Source: a bacterium (Candidatus Howlettbacteria) CG_4_10_14_0_8_um_filter_40_9
GTDB taxonomy: Bacteria; Patescibacteriota; CPR2; UBA1875; GCA-2785325
Direction of reading: 5' to 3'
Length of the DNA: 6,116 bases
NCBI GenBank assembly: GCA_002785325.1
Contig: PFMH01000083.1
Span: 26,214-32,329 of the forward strand
Position numbers and translations under genes: made by a program. This document shows, one piece after another, positions 4,244-6,116 of this stretch. A model generated the notes under the pieces. That model searched no databases. It saw nothing but the letters and a program-made list of their open reading frames with translations, and was not told the origin of the DNA. Numbering within the stretch: position 1 is the first letter of the stretch; each line of letters starts with the position of its first letter.

Positions 4244-4292
4244 CCTAAGACCTAAGACCTAAGACCTAAGACCTAAGACCTAAGACCTAAGA
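4244..4292. repeat. CCTAAGA heptamer tandem array (seven perfect copies)
   Basis: Seven identical 7-bp units run without interruption from 4244 to 4292 (TCTTAGG on the minus strand). The array begins inside the 3' end of the M16 peptidase gene: its last sense codons after CTT, namely AGG and TCT, and the TAG stop all lie within repeat units. It then fills part of the gap to ndk. Seven is not a multiple of three, so gain or loss of a unit inside the coding part would change the frame, although every frame of the repeat soon meets the TAG. Confidence 0.95.
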
Positions 4293-5542
4293 AGTATTTT
4301 AACAAATTTCTCCTTATTTTTAAAGGGTCCGATGAGAGCAAGTGTCGGCTCTTGGGAAAAGACTTCTTTCGCCATCTTCTTCACTGATAAAAGATCGACT
4401 TTTTCTATCTTTTTTATCAGTTCTTCTTCTGTTATCAAATCTTGATGATACATTTCTCGTCTGGCATAAAAGTTAGCCCTGTTAAAACTATCTTCAAAGC
4501 TGAATGCGACAGAACCCTTCATCCGTTCTTTGGAAATCATAAGCTCTTCTTCCGTTAAGTTATCACACGCCAATGTCAACTCTTGCACGATAACCTTAAC
4601 AGCCTCTTCCGCCCTGCTCGAGTCAACTCCCGCTTCAATCTCAAAATATCCGCCATCGCTATATGCTCCAGTTTCAGAGTGAATGGAATATGCAAGCCCT
4701 CTTTTTTCTCTGACCTCTTGAAATAAGCGCGAGCTCATCCCTCCGCCAATGATTCCGCTCAAAACGCTCAGAATATTATATTTTTCGTCCGATATTTTTA
4801 GTGCCTGATATCCCAAAATCAGATTTGACTGAAAGTTATCTTTATAGCTTACTTTTATTTTCTGATTCCCAATATTGGACTTTCGTGATTCCCAGCCTGT
4901 TTCTTTGCCGGCTTTTATCGAACTCAAATACTTATCCATAACACTAAGATAATTTTTTGGGACATCCCCGGCTACTGAAACTGCTATGTTTTTAGCGGTA
5001 TAGTATTTCCCAAGATAGGTATGGAAGTCTTTTTTTCTCAAGCCTTTAATAGAATTGACCGTCCCGATAATCCCTTGTGACAACTTCTCATCGTCAAAAA
5101 AGACCTCCTCGAAAAGATCGTCTATATACAGCAACGGGTTTTCTTCATACATCTTCTTTTCTTCCAAGATAACCTTGCTTTCGGTCTCAATATTCTCCTT
5201 TTCAAAAGTAGAGTTGAAAACAATGTCATATAATATCTCAACGGCTTTGTCAAAATGGTCTGAAGTCGTCTTGATAAAAAACCCAGTTTGCTCTTTCCCA
5301 GTGAATGCGTTGTTTATCGCTCCCAGACTTTCAATGTCCTTTGCAACCCGCATCGCTGTTGGCCTTTTTTCCGTCCCTTTAAAAACCATGTGTTCCAAAA
5401 AATGAGAGATCCCCCTTACCTCTTTGGTTTCATTCCTGGACCCCGTCTTTACCATGAACAGAATAGCGACAGACTTTGTATCCGCAGATGGACTGCTTAT
5501 CACTCTTATCCCGTTTTTTAGCGTTTTTTTTGTTACTTTCAT
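4280..5542 (-). CDS. M16-family zinc metallopeptidase (insulinase/pitrilysin-like)
   Basis: The 420-aa protein is the size of single-chain M16B peptidases, which resemble mitochondrial processing peptidase beta and Bacillus YmxG. The inverted zinc motif HFLEH is at 47-51: H47 and H51 bind zinc and E50 is the catalytic base. The third ligand is E128 in ETESKVILEE, following the E-x6-E pattern from E121. NNAFTGKEQTGF (77-88) is the usual active-site strand. The C-terminal half carries GGGMSSRLFQEVREKRGLAY (266-285), which supplies the conserved Arg/Tyr contacts to substrate. All catalytic residues are present, so it should be an active peptidase for short or unfolded peptides, probably cytosolic since no signal peptide is seen. 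The ATG directly follows the TAA of the DedA gene, with no separate ribosome binding site, so translation is probably coupled. The C-terminal LRS and stop come from the CCTAAGA array and may replace an older end. Confidence 0.95.
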   Translation of the reverse strand: MKVTKKTLKNGIRVISSPSADTKSVAILFMVKTGSRNETKEVRGISHFLEHMVFKGTEKRPTAMRVAKDIESLGAINNAFTGKEQTGFFIKTTSDHFDKAVEILYDIVFNSTFEKENIETESKVILEEKKMYEENPLLYIDDLFEEVFFDDEKLSQGIIGTVNSIKGLRKKDFHTYLGKYYTAKNIAVSVAGDVPKNYLSVMDKYLSSIKAGKETGWESRKSNIGNQKIKVSYKDNFQSNLILGYQALKISDEKYNILSVLSGIIGGGMSSRLFQEVREKRGLAYSIHSETGAYSDGGYFEIEAGVDSSRAEEAVKVIVQELTLACDNLTEEELMISKERMKGSVAFSFEDSFNRANFYARREMYHQDLITEEELIKKIEKVDLLSVKKMAKEVFSQEPTLALIGPFKNKEKFVKILLRS

Positions 5543-6116
5543 TTAAAAATTATTAACGTTATCATTTTTGGCAGCCGCATTTTTTAGATGCGCGCTTATA
5601 TACTTATATAATAAAAACAGGATAACTACTACGGTAGCAATGTCAGCGATATGGAAAAATTTCTTTATATCTTCCCAGTTTTCGCCCATTTTTACCCCTA
5701 GCCAGGCAAGACCGAGTGTCCAGGGGACAATACCGAGAAAAGAATAAAGCGCAAATTTTGAAAATTTCATCTTAGAAACCCCGGCAGGGAGTGATATAAA
5801 TGTCCGCATAACGGGAAGAACGCGTCCAAAAAAGACGATGGCATCGCCATGGCGCTCAAACATTTTATCCGCATGATAGATATCCTTAGCGCGAATAAGT
5901 ACATACTTGCCGTACTTTTCTAAAAGATGCCTCCCTTCCCATTTTCCGATAAAATATATAAATATTGACCCCAACATCTGGCCCAACACTCCAAAAAAGA
6001 CAATTCCCCAAAAGGAAAGCCCGCCAGAAATAGTCACGAAGCCCGAAAAAGGCATCACAACCTCAGAAGGTATCGGGATGAGGGCGCTCTCCAAAAACAT
6101 CATAGAGATTATGGCC
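5543..6116 (-). CDS. DedA-family membrane protein, 5' end outside the window
   Basis: The frame is open to the window edge and reads AIIS before the first methionine pair at 6103. In DedA proteins the ESALIPIPSE motif is preceded by a hydrophobic stretch, so the true start most likely lies beyond 6116. About 190 residues are present. Seen, in numbering from M at 6103: E5 and PIPSE (10-14), a re-entrant or membrane segment around 15-52, then FFGRVLPVMRTFISLPAG (91-108) with the family's R-x3-P-x2-R..AG signature (R94, R100, G108), and membrane segments at about 118-138 and 153-170. DedA proteins (SNARE-associated/VTT fold) act in membrane homeostasis and undecaprenyl phosphate or phospholipid translocation; the substrate here is not known. 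The tail is polar. Its TAA abuts the ATG of the M16 peptidase, so the two are likely co-transcribed. Confidence 0.92.
   Translation of the reverse strand, partial: AIISMMFLESALIPIPSEVVMPFSGFVTISGGLSFWGIVFFGVLGQMLGSIFIYFIGKWEGRHLLEKYGKYVLIRAKDIYHADKMFERHGDAIVFFGRVLPVMRTFISLPAGVSKMKFSKFALYSFLGIVPWTLGLAWLGVKMGENWEDIKKFFHIADIATVVVILFLLYKYISAHLKNAAAKNDNVNNF

Noticed and set aside
5055..5521. Two overlapping plus-strand open frames
   Set aside because: Both lie inside the M16 peptidase gene, opposite its conserved zinc-site region.

Overview
The window reads as chromosomal DNA of an AT-rich bacterium with a compact genome. My best guess is a Candidate Phyla Radiation (Patescibacteria, Parcubacteria-like) lineage or a similar uncultivated bacterium. 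This is inference from gene style: a membrane-anchored parvulin with a trailing ASHIL motif, a DedA/M16 peptidase pair, a nucleoside diphosphate kinase with an insertion, tRNAs scattered singly between genes, and many short degenerate intergenic repeats. No marker gene fixes the taxon. All protein genes lie on the minus strand; the only plus-strand gene is tRNA-Asp.

Layout from left to right. 1-173: a short dyad repeat, a 20-nt remnant of a second tRNA-Gly, and an intact tRNA-Gly(CCC). 361-1006: a probable terminator, a lone RsbW/SpoIIAB-like ATPase-fold protein with a degenerate G1 box, and its candidate promoter. 1039-1270: a hairpin, a GTTATTT heptamer array, tRNA-Asp(GTC) and a bidirectional terminator. 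1310-1626: a small cysteine-rich two-CW protein gene that is split between two frames and is visible only when both frames are read together. 1677-2811: a hairpin, a membrane-anchored parvulin-type foldase with a good promoter, and behind it four helically spaced CGCAAAA(A) motifs. 2847-3475: a bacterial PH-domain membrane protein with a repeat-built leader. 3485-3559: tRNA-Arg(CCT). 3560-3690: an unassigned stretch with possible RNA structure. 3691-6116: nucleoside diphosphate kinase, a seven-copy CCTAAGA array, an M16 zinc peptidase, and a DedA-family membrane protein cut by the window edge.

Functional links are modest. DedA and the M16 peptidase form a tight pair in which stop and start codons abut. 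NDK follows on the same strand after the heptamer array. The foldase, PH-domain protein, DedA protein and peptidase all suit envelope or protein quality-control roles, but the genes look like ordinary housekeeping neighbours rather than one system. I see no CRISPR array, transposase, integrase or defence system.

The observations most worth a second look are the split two-CW gene with an A-AAA-AAT slippery run at the break, the apparently permuted parvulin domain, the phased CGCAAAA(A) array behind the foldase promoter, the heptamer array that supplies the peptidase stop codon, and the tRNA-Gly remnant.
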